Shown piece by piece: positions 46,568 to 58,624 of a stretch of DNA of 64,000 nucleotides. The stretch's first letter is position 1; each line of letters begins with the position of its first letter. Below the pieces are notes generated by a model. That model worked only from the letters and a program-made list of their open reading frames with translations. It made no database searches and was not told where the DNA came from. The position numbers were made by a program, and so were the translations under genes. The stretch lies in the NCBI GenBank assembly GCA_963920665.1, contig OY987266.1, positions 6,639,001 to 6,703,000 on the forward strand, given 5' to 3'. The stretch comes from Straminergon stramineum (lineage: Eukaryota; Streptophyta; Bryopsida; Hypnales; Calliergonaceae).

Positions 46568-47494
46568 TTAACCCCTAAAGGACCTTTGTTCCTTCAGGGG
46601 ACAAAAAAAATTTCGGGTAGGTACCTAAGGTCTCAATTTTTGACCTGATTTTTTGAAACTTTGTATGAGGATAGAAGAATTGATAAGCTTCATGGAAATA
46701 TAATTTTTTTTCATTTGGTGCATGGGAACAAAAGTTATGCCCAAATAAGCTCAAAATAGGGGAGAAGGGCTAGCAAAAAAAAAGTTTCAAAAATTTGAAT
46801 TTTTTTTATTTTTTTCCCTTATAGATTATAATTTTTTCTATACGGAAAACTTTGATTCATTCCATTTGGATTTGTTATGAGAAAGTTATAGACAATCTTG
46901 TTTTTCAAGCAATTAGAGCATCTTCTTGAAAAAATAACTTGCAAGATTCATTTTCGAATGCAATTTTTACAATTTAAAAGAAAAAAAGGTTCCTAGAGTT
47001 TCATTTTCTTTCTAGAACAATCTCACCATTGGGATTAGTGCATTTTAATTCCATCTTAGAGATATTAATAATTTAGATTTTCCTTCTACCTTGTACCTAC
47101 TTCTATTTAACAATTTTTTAAAGTATAAATTTTTTGTTTCTGTTGTATTTTCTTTTTTTTCCTAGACTCTCGACTCAATTATCCACCATAAAAGTTTAAA
47201 GCTCAAAACTCTGTATTGCAAAAAATTTAAGTTAAGAAGGTTCAAAGTTGAATAACCTAGTCCCGCAATGTGTGAAAAAATTTGCTTTCTTGACTTTAAA
47301 TGTAGATATCTTGCAATCTATGTGGTCAAAATTTCTGAAATTTTTTCCAGACATTTTCATACTAGTTAGGTGTAAGATCCTATGGTTAGATGTGAAAAAA
47401 AATACAATTTTCAAATTCTTATACTCTTTGCTCTAAAAATGGCAATTTTGAATGTTTTTTTTGTAGAAAAAGGCCTTGGTCTTTTAGGGGTTAA
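46568..47494 (+). mobile_element. TTAA-type element family D, copy 4 (most intact)
   Basis: Starts TTAACCCCTAAAGGACCTTT and ends TTGGTCTTTTAGGGGTTAA; 927 bp with TTAA at both limits. The internal order matches 13997-14915 and 49110-50021. Short ORFs occur by chance only. Confidence 0.88.
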
Positions 47495-47495
47495 A

Positions 47496-47906
47496 GGAGA
47501 TCACCCATTTCCAATCAGCCTCCCATTCTTTGTAGTTTAGGCTGCTCCATTTCCCACCAGATGAATTGTAGGTGACATTTCATGCACTACATGACCCTGG
47601 GGACAAGAAAAATGTCCTGGAGGTGTACATTGAAAGCTCACATGATCACAATGTGTACATTGGAAGCCTTACATTGACTTTGGAACCATCCTATGGTTGG
47701 AAATAGGTTTGCCTACATATCAAGAATGGGACAAATAGAATCTTCATGAAAAAAATTCGTGATAATTTTTCTTTTAAGGGAAAAAATTTAGGAAATTATG
47801 AAATCATTTTAAAATCTATTTCTCTACATGGGGAAATTTTTTCCTAAACTTTTTCCATGCCGTAGATAGGTTGAATTGCTTAAGTGATCGGAAATGGGTG
47901 ATCATC
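47496..47906 (+). mobile_element. MITE family F, copy 2
   Basis: The left end GATCACCCATTTCCAATCA is mirrored at the right by TGATCGGAAATGGGTGATCA. Collinear with copy 1 at 44920-45333 over the whole length. It starts one base after the TTAA of element D4. Confidence 0.75.
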
Positions 47907-48109
47907 TTGATAGTGGAAAATAGTATACCTTTGATGGAAAGACAAATGAAAGCTAGAATATCATGGTGTAACTTACTCAAAAAAATTGTCCCCCAAAGCA
48001 TGAAGCACACAATTTGGAACCTTTGTCCTCCAACCCTGGGAGGAAGGGTTGTGACCACTGATTTCAAGCGTACTTGTTCTTCACTCTATTTACTTCCATT
48101 TTGCAACTA

Positions 48110-48760
48110 GATAGGAATGAAAAAAAATTATACTCCATAGTATTTGTTTTTAGAGATGAAATCACAGGACTACTACGAGTCATAAAATTTTCAAATGGGG
48201 GGGGGATAATCTGAAATTATTGTGAATTTTTTAATAAAAATGCAAAGAATTTTTTTGTTAAATACAAAACATACTAAAAAAAATCTGAAATTTTCACTAT
48301 AGATGTATATTATAGTGTGGAACATCATAGTATAAACCAAAATTATTGCACCATTTTTAAAATTAGAGAATAAACAAATTATGGTTATAGGTCCAAAGTT
48401 CATATCGCTATAAAATATTGAAATTTATGAATTTTTCCAAATTTCCAATTGGAATAGAAACTACACAGGATAATCCTTGTTTCCTTAGTTGGCATTAAAT
48501 TAGAAAAGTATCCATTTTATGAATAAAATTCACATTTAGAGTAAAAAGTAGGAAATGGCCAAAATACACTATAAGTATGATCAATGGATGAAGGATCTTC
48601 TACTTCAGAAAGTTAGTAGTACCATATTAAGGTAGCTCAAAATACTATTCACTTAAAATGTATTCAAGCAGCCTTATTTTTAAAAATTGGATGAAAAAAA
48701 AAATTATTTTTTCTATCCTACAATCTTAGGTGAAGTCATCCAAACGGACATTTAGTGTCT
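48110..48760 (-). repeat. Dispersed repeat J, inverted copy
   Basis: Reverse-complement match to blocks of 23820-24540 and 51700-52200 (CATAGTATAAACCAAAATT, CTATCCTACAATCTTAGGTG). Limits approximate. Confidence 0.55.
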
Positions 48761-49109
48761 ACAACATTGTTAGAAGGTTAAGGAGGAAACATCTAAAACC
48801 ATCAAATGAAAAAATTGAACATAGTTGCAAGTTGTCTTTAGAGGGGGGGGGTTGGGGGATTTTTCCTTGGATAGCAAATGGAAATTATGGATTTACCAAA
48901 CACAAATATATATTTTGTGGCCCATCCATGTGAGTTTCATAATTTTTCAAATTAGAAAGTGTGTAGACCATTAGAACCCACTCTATACTTGCCTATTACT
49001 AACCTCGTTCATGGCCACTCATTACATGTAAAAGGCCCAAAGGGGCATATCATAGCCTTAAATCTATGTCAAAATTAATTACACTTTAACCTAGGTACTT
49101 CACTATACC

Positions 49110-50021
49110 TTATCCCATAAAGGACCATTGTCCCCTCGGGGGACAAAATGGATTTCGGATAGTTTCTTATGACCTCAATTTTTAGTGAAACTTTTTGAAA
49201 CTTTCTTATAAGATAGAAAATCTTATTAGATTTGTGGAAATATAATTTTTCTTTCAATCGGTGACCAAGACTAAAAGTTATACCAAAAAAAGCCCAAAAT
49301 TTCATTCAATGAGCAAAAAAATAAATCCACAAAAACTTTAATTTTTTTCTCATAGATTCTATTTTTGTCTAAATCTGGAGCTCTAATTCATTCCATTCGG
49401 ATTAGTGATGTGAAAGTTATGAACAATCTTGTTTTTCGGGCAATATGAGCATCTCCTTGAAAAAATAACTCCTAGAATTCATTTTGAATGGAATTTTCAC
49501 AATTTTTCCAAAAAAATCATTTGACTAGGTTAAGTTTTCTTGCTAGAACAATCTCACCATTGGGATTATTGTGTTTCAATCTCATCATAGAGCTATTAAT
49601 AATTTGTTTTTTCTTGTAATCTTGAACCTACTTCTACTTAATAATTTTTTAAAGAATGAAAATCAAGAGTTTTTTTGTTTTGTTTTTTTAAATTCCTAGA
49701 TTATCAAAAGAATTCTTCAACACAAAAAAATTCAAATTCAAATTTCATAGTGCAAAAATTTTCATCAAAAGGCAGCCAAAGTCATCTAAAATTATAGGAC
49801 AATGTTGAGTTTTTTTTTCAAATTTGAATGCTAATATCTCTCAATTTATGCAATCAAATTTCATGAAATTCTTACCACTTGGTCTCAAACAAGTAAAGTA
49901 CAAAATCCTATAGTTAGATTCTAAATAAATTACTTTTTTTGTTTTCTTATATGAATGTAATAGAAATTGCAATTTTGACAAGTTTGTGACATAAAAACGG
50001 CCTTGGTCCTTGACGGTTTAT
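49110..50021 (+). mobile_element. TTAA-type element family D, copy 5, with eroded ends
   Basis: The left end TTATCCCATAAAGGACCATT and the right end TTGGTCCTTGACGGTTTAT both keep the family pattern but have mutated TTAA. The body follows family D (CTCGGGGGACAAAATGGATT; GGATTAGTGATGTGAAAGTT). Confidence 0.75.
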
Positions 50022-51129
50022 ATTCCAAATATATATGCATCCAAATTTTTTTATTACGAAGGCTATTTAGCTATTATTTCACAATAGGAATATGTCCCTA
50101 CATTTTCTACTTCTACTTTCTGCCCATTTTCCCACACCCTATCATAGTTGAAATTGAAATTTGAGGCATTTAAACCTGTTTCTACTATAATTCAAAAATA
50201 TATATGCATTTTTAAGGTTGATCAATACAACATGTACACTCTAACTAATATTAAATACAAACCACACAAATATCATATATCAAACAACTTATACTAATGA
50301 ATCATACATATACAATAGGAGAAAAAGTCACAAAATTGAAAGCCCACAAGTAGTATTATATTGGCTAAGGTATGACATGCATTTACAAATGAAGTGGTAT
50401 AGGGTCCCAAAATCTTACAAATTGTGCTAGTATGTGGACTACTTTTAGAGTTTAGGGTTTAGAATATAGTATAATGATAGCTCCTACCTAGAAAAAGACT
50501 TCACTGTACACACATGGCCCAAAATGAGATGTTCATTTTTTTATTTGCATATGGAAAAGGGAAATTCTTCATGCAAATTCTTCTCCTCTCTTTCAGACTA
50601 CCCCTAGTATAGATTTACAAATTATGTACTATGAATCATTACAATGTCTTATATAGTAATTATAATATTGTATGCTTCAAATAAGTAATGCTATAGTAAT
50701 TTGAGTATTTTTGAAATTATTAGATCTAAGATTTAAAATGTACCTTGTAATAGGTCTCATGTTCTTTCTAAAGTAACCACTAGTGAAGTACCTAAGCACT
50801 TTGTCTCCAAATGATGCAAAAGCACCTTGCAAGTAATTGAAGGTAGTTCATACGAGCTCAATTACTTTAATGGCATGGTAGCAATGCAACTATTTAGTTG
50901 TCTTTAATAGGGTCTTCATTATTTGCAAATATATTCAATAATCACTCTAATATGTTCCTATTGTGTCCCATGCATGACTTCAAATACCCCTCATTATATT
51001 CCAAGTATCAAATGATGATTTCAATGGAAGTCAAATGTTAAATTAAAAGTACTTTTAATAGGTGGGTACACAAACAATATTAGATGTTTTCACATTAGAA
51101 CCTATTTCCACATAAGTTTGACCTTGAAT
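50022..51129. other. Unassigned intergenic stretch
   Basis: AT-rich DNA with no ORF of note, no shared family block and no terminal repeats recognised. Confidence 0.4.
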
Positions 51130-52240
51130 CACCATTGAGAGTATTTGTGTCTTCTAAATGACTTTAGAGAAGGTTGTAGGATGGACAAAAATAAATTTTC
51201 ATTCAATTTTTTTGGGGAGTTTCTTGAATGCATTTTTAGTGAATTATAGTGTTGCATAGAGTAAGTGACCCATTCTTGACCACCACCCCATTTTCACAGT
51301 ATAGGCTAGTGTATTTCCAATCAATTGTGTTTTACATTTATGTTCACAGCTGACATGTATTAGTTGGAGCAACATAAATGTTCAAGAAGTGTACATTGAA
51401 AGCATAGAATGATCACAATATGTACATTGAAAACCACAATTATCACTCTCATTGATTTTGTAACAAGCCTATGATTAGAAATAGATTGACCTATATAACA
51501 AGAATAGGTTTCATAGAATCTTCATGAAAAAAATTCATAGTAATTTCATTTTTGATTAAAAAAATGAAAAAAATTCCAAATCCTTCTAAAATCTATTTCC
51601 TTGCATGAGGAAATTTTTTCCTTCACCAAACTCACCTTGTAGCTACATTCAATTCCTTAAGTGGTTGAAAATGGGTCATTTACTATAATTCTTATTTCAT
51701 TATGATATTATTGACTTTTCTGAAGAAAAAGCTACTAAATCTATGGATTACCCTTCTCTATTTTGGCAACTTCTTGTGATTTACTCTTGATATAAATTTT
51801 AGCTATAAGAAGGATATTTTTTGAATTTAGGCCCAAATAGTGAAATATATTTTATCAAGTTTAGTTTGTTATCCAATTCAAAATTTTAAAATATTATTAA
51901 AATTCAATATTTTATTTTAGAATGACATGACAACTCTTTTTAAACCATAATGTTCTACACTATAATACATACATATGGAAAAATTTTAAGATTTTTGGAG
52001 CAAATTCTTTATTTGATATGAATTTTCTTCACTTTTTTTTTTCAATTATTTTCACTAATTTCACTAATTTAAACTTTCCCCCCACAAATTTAATTTTTTT
52101 ATGACTGATAGAAGACAAGTAATTTCATCTATGAAAAATAAATTTGAAAAATTTCATTTGTAAAAATTTGTAAAATGGAGGAAAATAGAGTGATGGATTT
52201 GGAAGCTAGAATATGTGTCTATTGGCATGTCCTTTCAAGG
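51130..52240 (+). repeat. Dispersed repeat J, copy 3, interrupted by MITE F
   Basis: The flanks of the insertion 51261-51684 (GTTGTAGGATGGACAAAAAT upstream; TTCATTATGATATTATTGAC downstream) rejoin to match 23820-24540. Non-coding. Confidence 0.6.
51261..51684 (+). mobile_element. MITE family F, diverged copy 3
   Basis: The ends GTAAGTGACCCATTCTTGAC and, inverted, GTAAATGACCCATTTTCAAC make terminal repeats of about 23 bp. The body shares GTGTACATTGAAAGC and CCTATATAACAAGAATAG with copies 1 and 2. Inserted within repeat J. Confidence 0.7.
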
Positions 52241-54300
52241 TTAATGCATGCCCTTACATTTGGCAAGGTTAGGGTTAGTCACATGTCCTCTTTCATTTTT
52301 CCAACCCATCAAAGAGATGGCAAGTTATCAAATACGTAAGATTGTAAAATGTGTGGGAGGGTCTTCTAACTTCATGCGTGATTTTCTTTGGTTTAAAAAA
52401 CTAGAAAAAGAGGTCAACAAGTCTTCTCTTGCTTTTGTTAGCTTTTTCCTAGAAAAGCTCCCAAAACTTAGGGAATCTTGAGAGAGTTGATGTTTATATT
52501 TTGTCTAACTAGATTAGTACATACAAATAACCCACCTAATATTTCCTACAATTGTGTGGACAAATCAAGATCATGGAAAGTTATAGGAAAAATGATGGGA
52601 ATGGACTTTCATGTGGTTGTACTCTTAGCCTAATAGGTTCAACAACCCTTGAATGAATAGTGTTGAATCTATATATCATACTAAGTTGGAAGCACTACAC
52701 ATAGATTTTTTACCATTATGGCTTATAATATCACGTTACATCAGATGTTTTTTAGCTACATTGGAGGGCCATTTCAGGTTGGTTTTCCATGTTGGGGAAC
52801 TAGCCATTGCTAGCAAGAATTAAAAATTACAAAAAATTCATTTAAGATTATGAAATTTTAAAAAGAAATAATAGAAATAAAAAAAGAAATTCTTTCAAAA
52901 GATATATATTTTTCTTATGATCTGACATGACAATTGTTCAACCACACAGCTAGACTATAGTTGAGTTCCTGCAATCCAAGAACTTGGGGAACTTGCAACC
53001 CTCTAATGTAGCTGAAAAACATCTAATGGTTACATGTTTGCCATTAAATAGAAAAGTGTAGGACATGCACCCCCAATTTGCCCATTGTATTAAAAAAGTT
53101 TTGGACAATATAACTAATGATTCAAGTATTCAACGATCTAGGTTGCATATGATCAAAATAAAAATTACATCCCCCCAAAGCCCTAATGTTTCTACCCATT
53201 ATGTTAAATTTTTTCAAAATGAATTTCAAATGAATGTTGTAGAAACCTATCCAAATTTTGAGTTGTATTCTGAAAGATTAAATTGAAAGAGTCTAAAATG
53301 TGACTACTACAACAAATTGATGTGAAATTTCTATCTTGAGGGATTGAGGTTATAACTTTCAAAATTATATGATAATATTTTTAGGAATTTGTTGTATTCC
53401 TCATTCGACTTGAAGATCAAGAATTTAAAATTCTTTAAGAGTTTAAATGCTCTTGAAAATTGGTAGTGAAAACAAGTGTGTACCTATGAGAGAGAGAGCA
53501 AAGTTAATATTATTTAGTGTAAATGATTTGTATATGAACTCATTGGAAACTCAAAGACGATTCCCATAAACTTTAGCACGTATTATTTGAATATTGTATA
53601 AATAAGTTGTGAATTTCAAATTATTGTCTCTTTAGATATACAATAAACCAACAATAGGCTCCGTCTCACAGACTTTCATGTATTGATTGTGTATCTTATG
53701 TAATTGATATCTAAAAAAAAATTTTGGTCTAAATGTAGATGTGACATTTTGGGCAATGTTGATAATGGGTGCATATACCTTAATGGCCATACCATATTGT
53801 AGGCCTTTAAAGTAATTTATCCAACAAACCAATAAATTAGAACTATTACATTGATATAAATTAGTGGTGTAAATTTTGGACTCAATTTTTGGAGAATTCA
53901 TCCATACATCAAATTTTCAAATTGGCACATTTGATAATCCTTAAAGGTAGAAATAGTAGGACCAAAAAACTGCCACTTTTAAATAGGTATTGTTATCATA
54001 GTGCCAAAGTGACAATTTTATCAACTTTCAAGATGATATATCATCTTAGACATCCAAAAGGTTTTGTAATTAAATGTTCTTTGTATAATTCTTTGCAAAT
54101 CATTGTATACAATGAACAATTGGGATTTCTATAAATCATTGAAAGTTTTTTGGGATACCAAATATTCTCCTCATATTGTTTGCTCATTGATTTAGAGGAC
54201 TTATAAACATTTTGTTTCCAAGTTTGAAAAACACTTTGTACAAACATTATGATCTTGAAGAAACACAATCACAATTTTCTTAAGGTGATGCATCTTTAAG
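52241..54300. other. Unassigned intergenic stretch
   Basis: Several ORFs of 70-90 codons (for example 52248-52481 plus) have no recognised domain or splice partners. No terminal repeats identified. Confidence 0.4.
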
Positions 54301-54303
54301 ATA

Positions 54304-54619
54304 TATTCAATCTTCTAATATTAGGGGAGATTTGAGGCCTTTACATGTTCGTTTCAGGATTGTTCCCCTACTTGTTCTCTGTGTTGTCTAGGAATGGTTG
54401 GCTATTATCAATAAAATAAATATAATAAAATAAAATAAAATTTGAAATGCAAAAAGAATTTGAAAAAAAATAAAATTCCATTTTTTGGACGTGGCATGGT
54501 CTCATCTACGTCAAACTGCCGTAGTAGTGTAGTTCTTGCATTCCCCGCAAGTTGGAACTCACAAGCATGGAGAGGCCTCAAATCTCCCCTAATGGATTAA
54601 ATGATTAAAATATTGAATA
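54304..54619. mobile_element. Inverted-repeat element of about 315 bp with an A-rich tract inside
   Basis: TTAGGGGAGATTTGAGGCCT (54331-54350) pairs with AGGCCTCAAATCTCCCCTAA (54573-54592), and the outer TATTCAAT/ATTGAATA also pair. The centre contains an (AATAA)n-type run near 54410-54445. Superfamily not assigned. Confidence 0.6.
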
Positions 54620-55038
54620 CATGGACAATAATACATGAATTTCAAACAATAGGCCAGGATGTCTGCATGGTTGAGTAGACCAAAGTGGACGGAAGTCCAT
54701 ATCTATAGAACTCAGTACATGGCTAGTCATAAAAACTTTGCATGTAAAAAGTGAGTACAATAATCCGGAGATAGACATAAAGAGGTATAGAATAAGCGTT
54801 GTTGCATTGTAAGTGCGAACATTATGTAAAAATGTATGTTTACTTGTTTTGGGATGGATTTGATTACAGTAATGTAGTATGAAATATAACGTCAATTGAA
54901 GTAGCTTCAAGATGACGCCTTCTTCTTGACAAATTATAAAGAAGAAGGATCATTGAAGAGCTTCATGAAATTGATATAGTTCTCTTTGTTTTTCTTACTT
55001 TGGATTTTAGTATGTCAAACTAGAGGGTTTTTTTTAAT

Positions 55039-55228
55039 CTCAAGATGAAGAACCTCAACTGGAGTTTGAATTTGAATTTCCCTTATCACAACTGCCGAAT
55101 CAACCTTTTCTATCGTTAAGTCTTGTACCGACACATGAGTGTCCACAAGAAGAAATTGGGCCTCCTCGACCGTCAAAGCAACCTCGATTAGAGCAATGGT
55201 GGTACGGGAGCCTTCAACGCGATGTTTG
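55039..55228 (+). pseudogene. Possible copia-type polyprotein scrap
   Basis: One plus frame reads QDEEPQLEFEFEFPLSQLPN and later GPPRPSKQPRLEQWWYGSLQ, then stops. An acidic stretch followed by R/P-rich text and WYG is reminiscent of the integrase-RT linker of Ty1/copia polyproteins. No catalytic motif (DDE, YVDD, GAG-pre-integrase zinc finger) is visible and no LTRs were found, so the call is weak. An antisense ORF of 117 codons (55015-55368) is treated as a shadow. Confidence 0.25.
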
Positions 55229-55499
55229 AGTGTTGGTGATTTTTGTTGCAAGTTAGATGTGTTGAGCCCGAAAGTCAAAAAGTGACATTTGAAAGGTGTT
55301 TTGAAGGTTTTAATGTTGACCAATATTATTGTATGGCTAGACTTGTCAAGGGGAATCATGGCAACCAATGTTGGTTAGAAGGGTTAGTCAATCCTTTAAC
55401 TGAGGCAAACTGTGCAGAATATGTGACAACTACCATGCAATGTATTCTCAAGTTCTTGAAGATGGAGTGATAGTCCGATTGGAATTCTATTTTTATACC

Positions 55500-57480
55500 T
55501 CTAATAGAGATATATATATTAAATTCTAGTTCCTTTATTTTGTATTTAGAAGTAATTTCAAATTTTATTTTATATATGTGAAGATGTAGGAGAAAAATAT
55601 ACAAATAGTTTTGCCTTCTAGTGATTTTGAAGTGATTTATTTTCTAGATAAGGATGTAAATTGAATTGAATGGTCAAAATTGATGATCAATGGATGATAA
55701 GGGAGACACATGGATAAAGTATGGGCTGAAGTCCACTTGATTTGTGTGGTTAAGGTAAAAGATAAGGTGGAGAAAAAATGGGACACTATTCAACGTCTCT
55801 CTCATTGTGTTTGTGAGACTTGAATGTGTGAGGAGCCATAGTGTATTGATTTTTTCGAATTTTGAAATGAAAATTGGAGGAGTTTTGTATCATAGTGTTG
55901 TAATTCTAAATTGATTTCACTTGCTTGAATTGGAATTGACAATCAAAAATCGTGCTAGTTTGAGTGGGGGAAAGTCTGTTGTCTTCCATATAGAAGGGTA
56001 CAAACTTTGAACGAACATAGAAGATGAAAAAAATCTTTTTTTTGCAATGAAACTTAGAGAGAGTCAAGGAAATTTTGTTAGATTTTCATGAAGCTATCAT
56101 TCATTCTATTTGGAGTTTGTATGAGTGAGCTGTGAGTGTCGAAATGGAAAAAGGTCTGTTGCCTTCAATTTCAAAGGTTAAAACTTTGGGCGACCATAGA
56201 AGTTGGATAGAGTTTTAGATTGATTTGAGATTTAGAGGATGAGTGGAAAATTGTGTTAACTTTCTAAAAAGTTATCACTCATATCATTTGGACTTGTAGA
56301 ATTTTGGTGGCATCAAATCAAAGTTCAACCAAGGAGTTGGAGTTTGGAAGAGATTTTAAAGACTTGTGTGTTGTGGCTTTCAATTTCATTGTAAACTTTG
56401 TTGTTGCAGGCGGCATGGGTCAAACCATTGCTTAACCTCATTTTGTGTCGTAGTGACAAAGTGGGTTTAATGGCCTACATAGTCGAAACTTGCTCTGTTC
56501 TCGTGGTCAGGCATGATTATTGGTCACTAGGAGTTTGAAATTTAGGAGCCAATCTTTTGGACAGTTCAGTTCTTGATCTGACCGTCCCGTTTTACCTATG
56601 TGAGGCCTGTGATTTCTTATCACCCACCTTGACCGTTACACCCGTTTAGAGCTTATGACATGATACGTCAATGAGAAGCAATTCTACGAGGATTTGGAAG
56701 ATTCAACGAATGACATTCAAGATTTTACATGAATACGTTTACTTGTGTTTTTTAGTCATTTCCGGTTGTAGCCAAGATCCCGTCGATTTTCAAAGGCAAA
56801 CCACTCTCTACTTGACAACGTTGAAGAGGATCTTTTTAGAACCTTATAATGGGGCTTGTTTAAAATACCTAGTGACATCATCCACTCATCTTGGTGCCCT
56901 TAATCTTGAAAATGCCAATGATTGAAAATTGATTGAAGCTCATTTACAATTTCTAGTAACATTTAGGATTTTCAATTATTTTTGGGAAAATACATTGTTT
57001 TAACTCTTCTATGGACTTTTGAAAATATGATTACATTAACCCTTTCAAAAGTCCATAACTACTATTTTAAGATCAATATCAAGTAAAATAATATAATTTT
57101 TGAGCACCTCAATCTACATCACAACACAAGATGAGTCACTAATACAATAAAAAGAATGCTATATGGAGTTTTCAAAATTCATATTGCAACTTTAAAAGTT
57201 CATAGTTCTTTATTTAAAGTAGAAACCTTCTAAAAAATTATGTAGTTGTCTTTTCATTCAAGTTGAGAATGTATATTCAAATTTATAGTTACAATGATGT
57301 AGTGAATTATCTACAACATGGCTTTGAATGCAAAAGTCATGCTAAAAACAAAATTGTGACTTTAGAAGTGGTCCACTCAACCAAGTATATACCCATTGAT
57401 CAAGCATATGGTCACTTCTTCCTACATTACACTTAGCACTAAAAGACAAATGTACTCAAAGTAGGATTTGACATATTTTT
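55500..57480. other. Unassigned intergenic stretch
   Basis: Mixed composition. An 84-residue ORF (56671-56925, plus) has no recognised domain. No gene model could be built. Confidence 0.4.
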
Positions 57481-57484
57481 TGAG

Positions 57485-57690
57485 TTTTACCAACTATTTT
57501 CTATTAATTCCCATGGTGAACCGTTTCTCAAGTATTGAGTTTGGTTTTTTCTCTACTTTTTATTCTAAAAAGAAATTTTATAGTTTTTTTCACCTTTTTT
57601 TTCCTAATGTTTTCAAATAGCTACTCAGTTTTTCCCCAATTCCACTGGCTAACAATGAATTGATTGGCGGTTCTCCGTGAACATTGACTC
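57485..57690 (+). repeat. Dispersed repeat R, copy 2
   Basis: Collinear with 34640-34890 (TTTTTTGAGTTTT, CTCAAGTATTGAGT, CCAATTCCACTGGCTA). Limits approximate. Confidence 0.5.
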
Positions 57691-57713
57691 AATGCCTTAT
57701 TGCCCATTGTTAG

Positions 57714-58034
57714 GGTAGGAGGTTCTTAAAGCACTTAAGCTCTAAAATTGCCCACTTCCTTAAATGTACTCTTTTTGTACATGTTGCTTTTCTATTGTAC
57801 TAGCAATGTACAAATTGTGTACATTTGAGGAGGAAGGCAATTTTAGAGTCCTATGCCATTTCAACTTCAAAAATTTACAACTAATTCCAGAAAGCTCCCC
57901 CAAATATGAAACGACTTGGGTTAGATGACAATTCCATTTGTCTTTCAAGGAAACTTTACTGAAAAATATTTCACCTTCCCATATTCCCATATTCAGTTTC
58001 AGCTCTTAAATGGGCGCTTTAAGAACCTCCTACC
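57714..58034. mobile_element. Harbinger-like MITE with nested hairpin
   Basis: GGGTAGGAGGTTCTTAAAGC (from 57714) is mirrored by GCTTTAAGAACCTCCTACC (58016-58034). TTA lies just outside each end (57711-57713 and 58035-58037), fitting a 3-bp TWA duplication of PIF/Harbinger. An internal hairpin pairs CTCTAAAATTGCC (57741 onwards) with GGCAATTTTAGAG near 57836-57848. 321 bp. Confidence 0.7.
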
Positions 58035-58624
58035 TTATGCAGTTCCCTACTGATTGTAAAATAGCTCCAATGTTGCTCAGCCTGGAAAAAGGTACACTAT
58101 TGAGACACCAATTCTTCTAATTCTTCACACATAATCAATGATTTCAAGGCGCCTGAGTGAGTGTACGTAAATTATCTTTACTCCAGAATCTCCAACGAGA
58201 GGAACTTCAAGGCAACCAATTAATCTGCCAAGCTTGAGGCCTTCCAGCCGGCAGGGCATGACATCAAATTCCCATTCTCTCCAAGGAATCTTCTAGGGTA
58301 GCATTAATGAAATTAAAACCCCTCGATACGTACAATCTTATGCCAAAGTTGCACCGGCTTCTGACTTCCAAATTCAGAGTATGCTTCGTCACAGGCGCGG
58401 CTTGCCTAAAGTTACATATACTAGCTAGTTCTGTCACTTGCGATGGGTACGTGATGGAGCGTGAATTGCGAACGTTTTTCCTATACAACAATACTAGTCT
58501 AGTCTGCTTAGCTCCAAGGGAGACACCAAGGGTAGAATAGAACTGCCTCCTATTGATAGACTCTCAGTCATTTCAGTTCGGCCATCGTTTCATTTTCTTC
58601 TTCATGTTGATACAAGGATTCAAG

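Noticed and set aside
9322..47494. CCCCTAAA ends of the TTAA elements as telomere repeats
   Set aside because: Only one unit per end, always in inverted pairs next to TTAA, and not in arrays.
55015..55368. 117-codon minus-strand ORF
   Set aside because: Overlaps the plus-strand copia-like scrap and has no recognisable domain.
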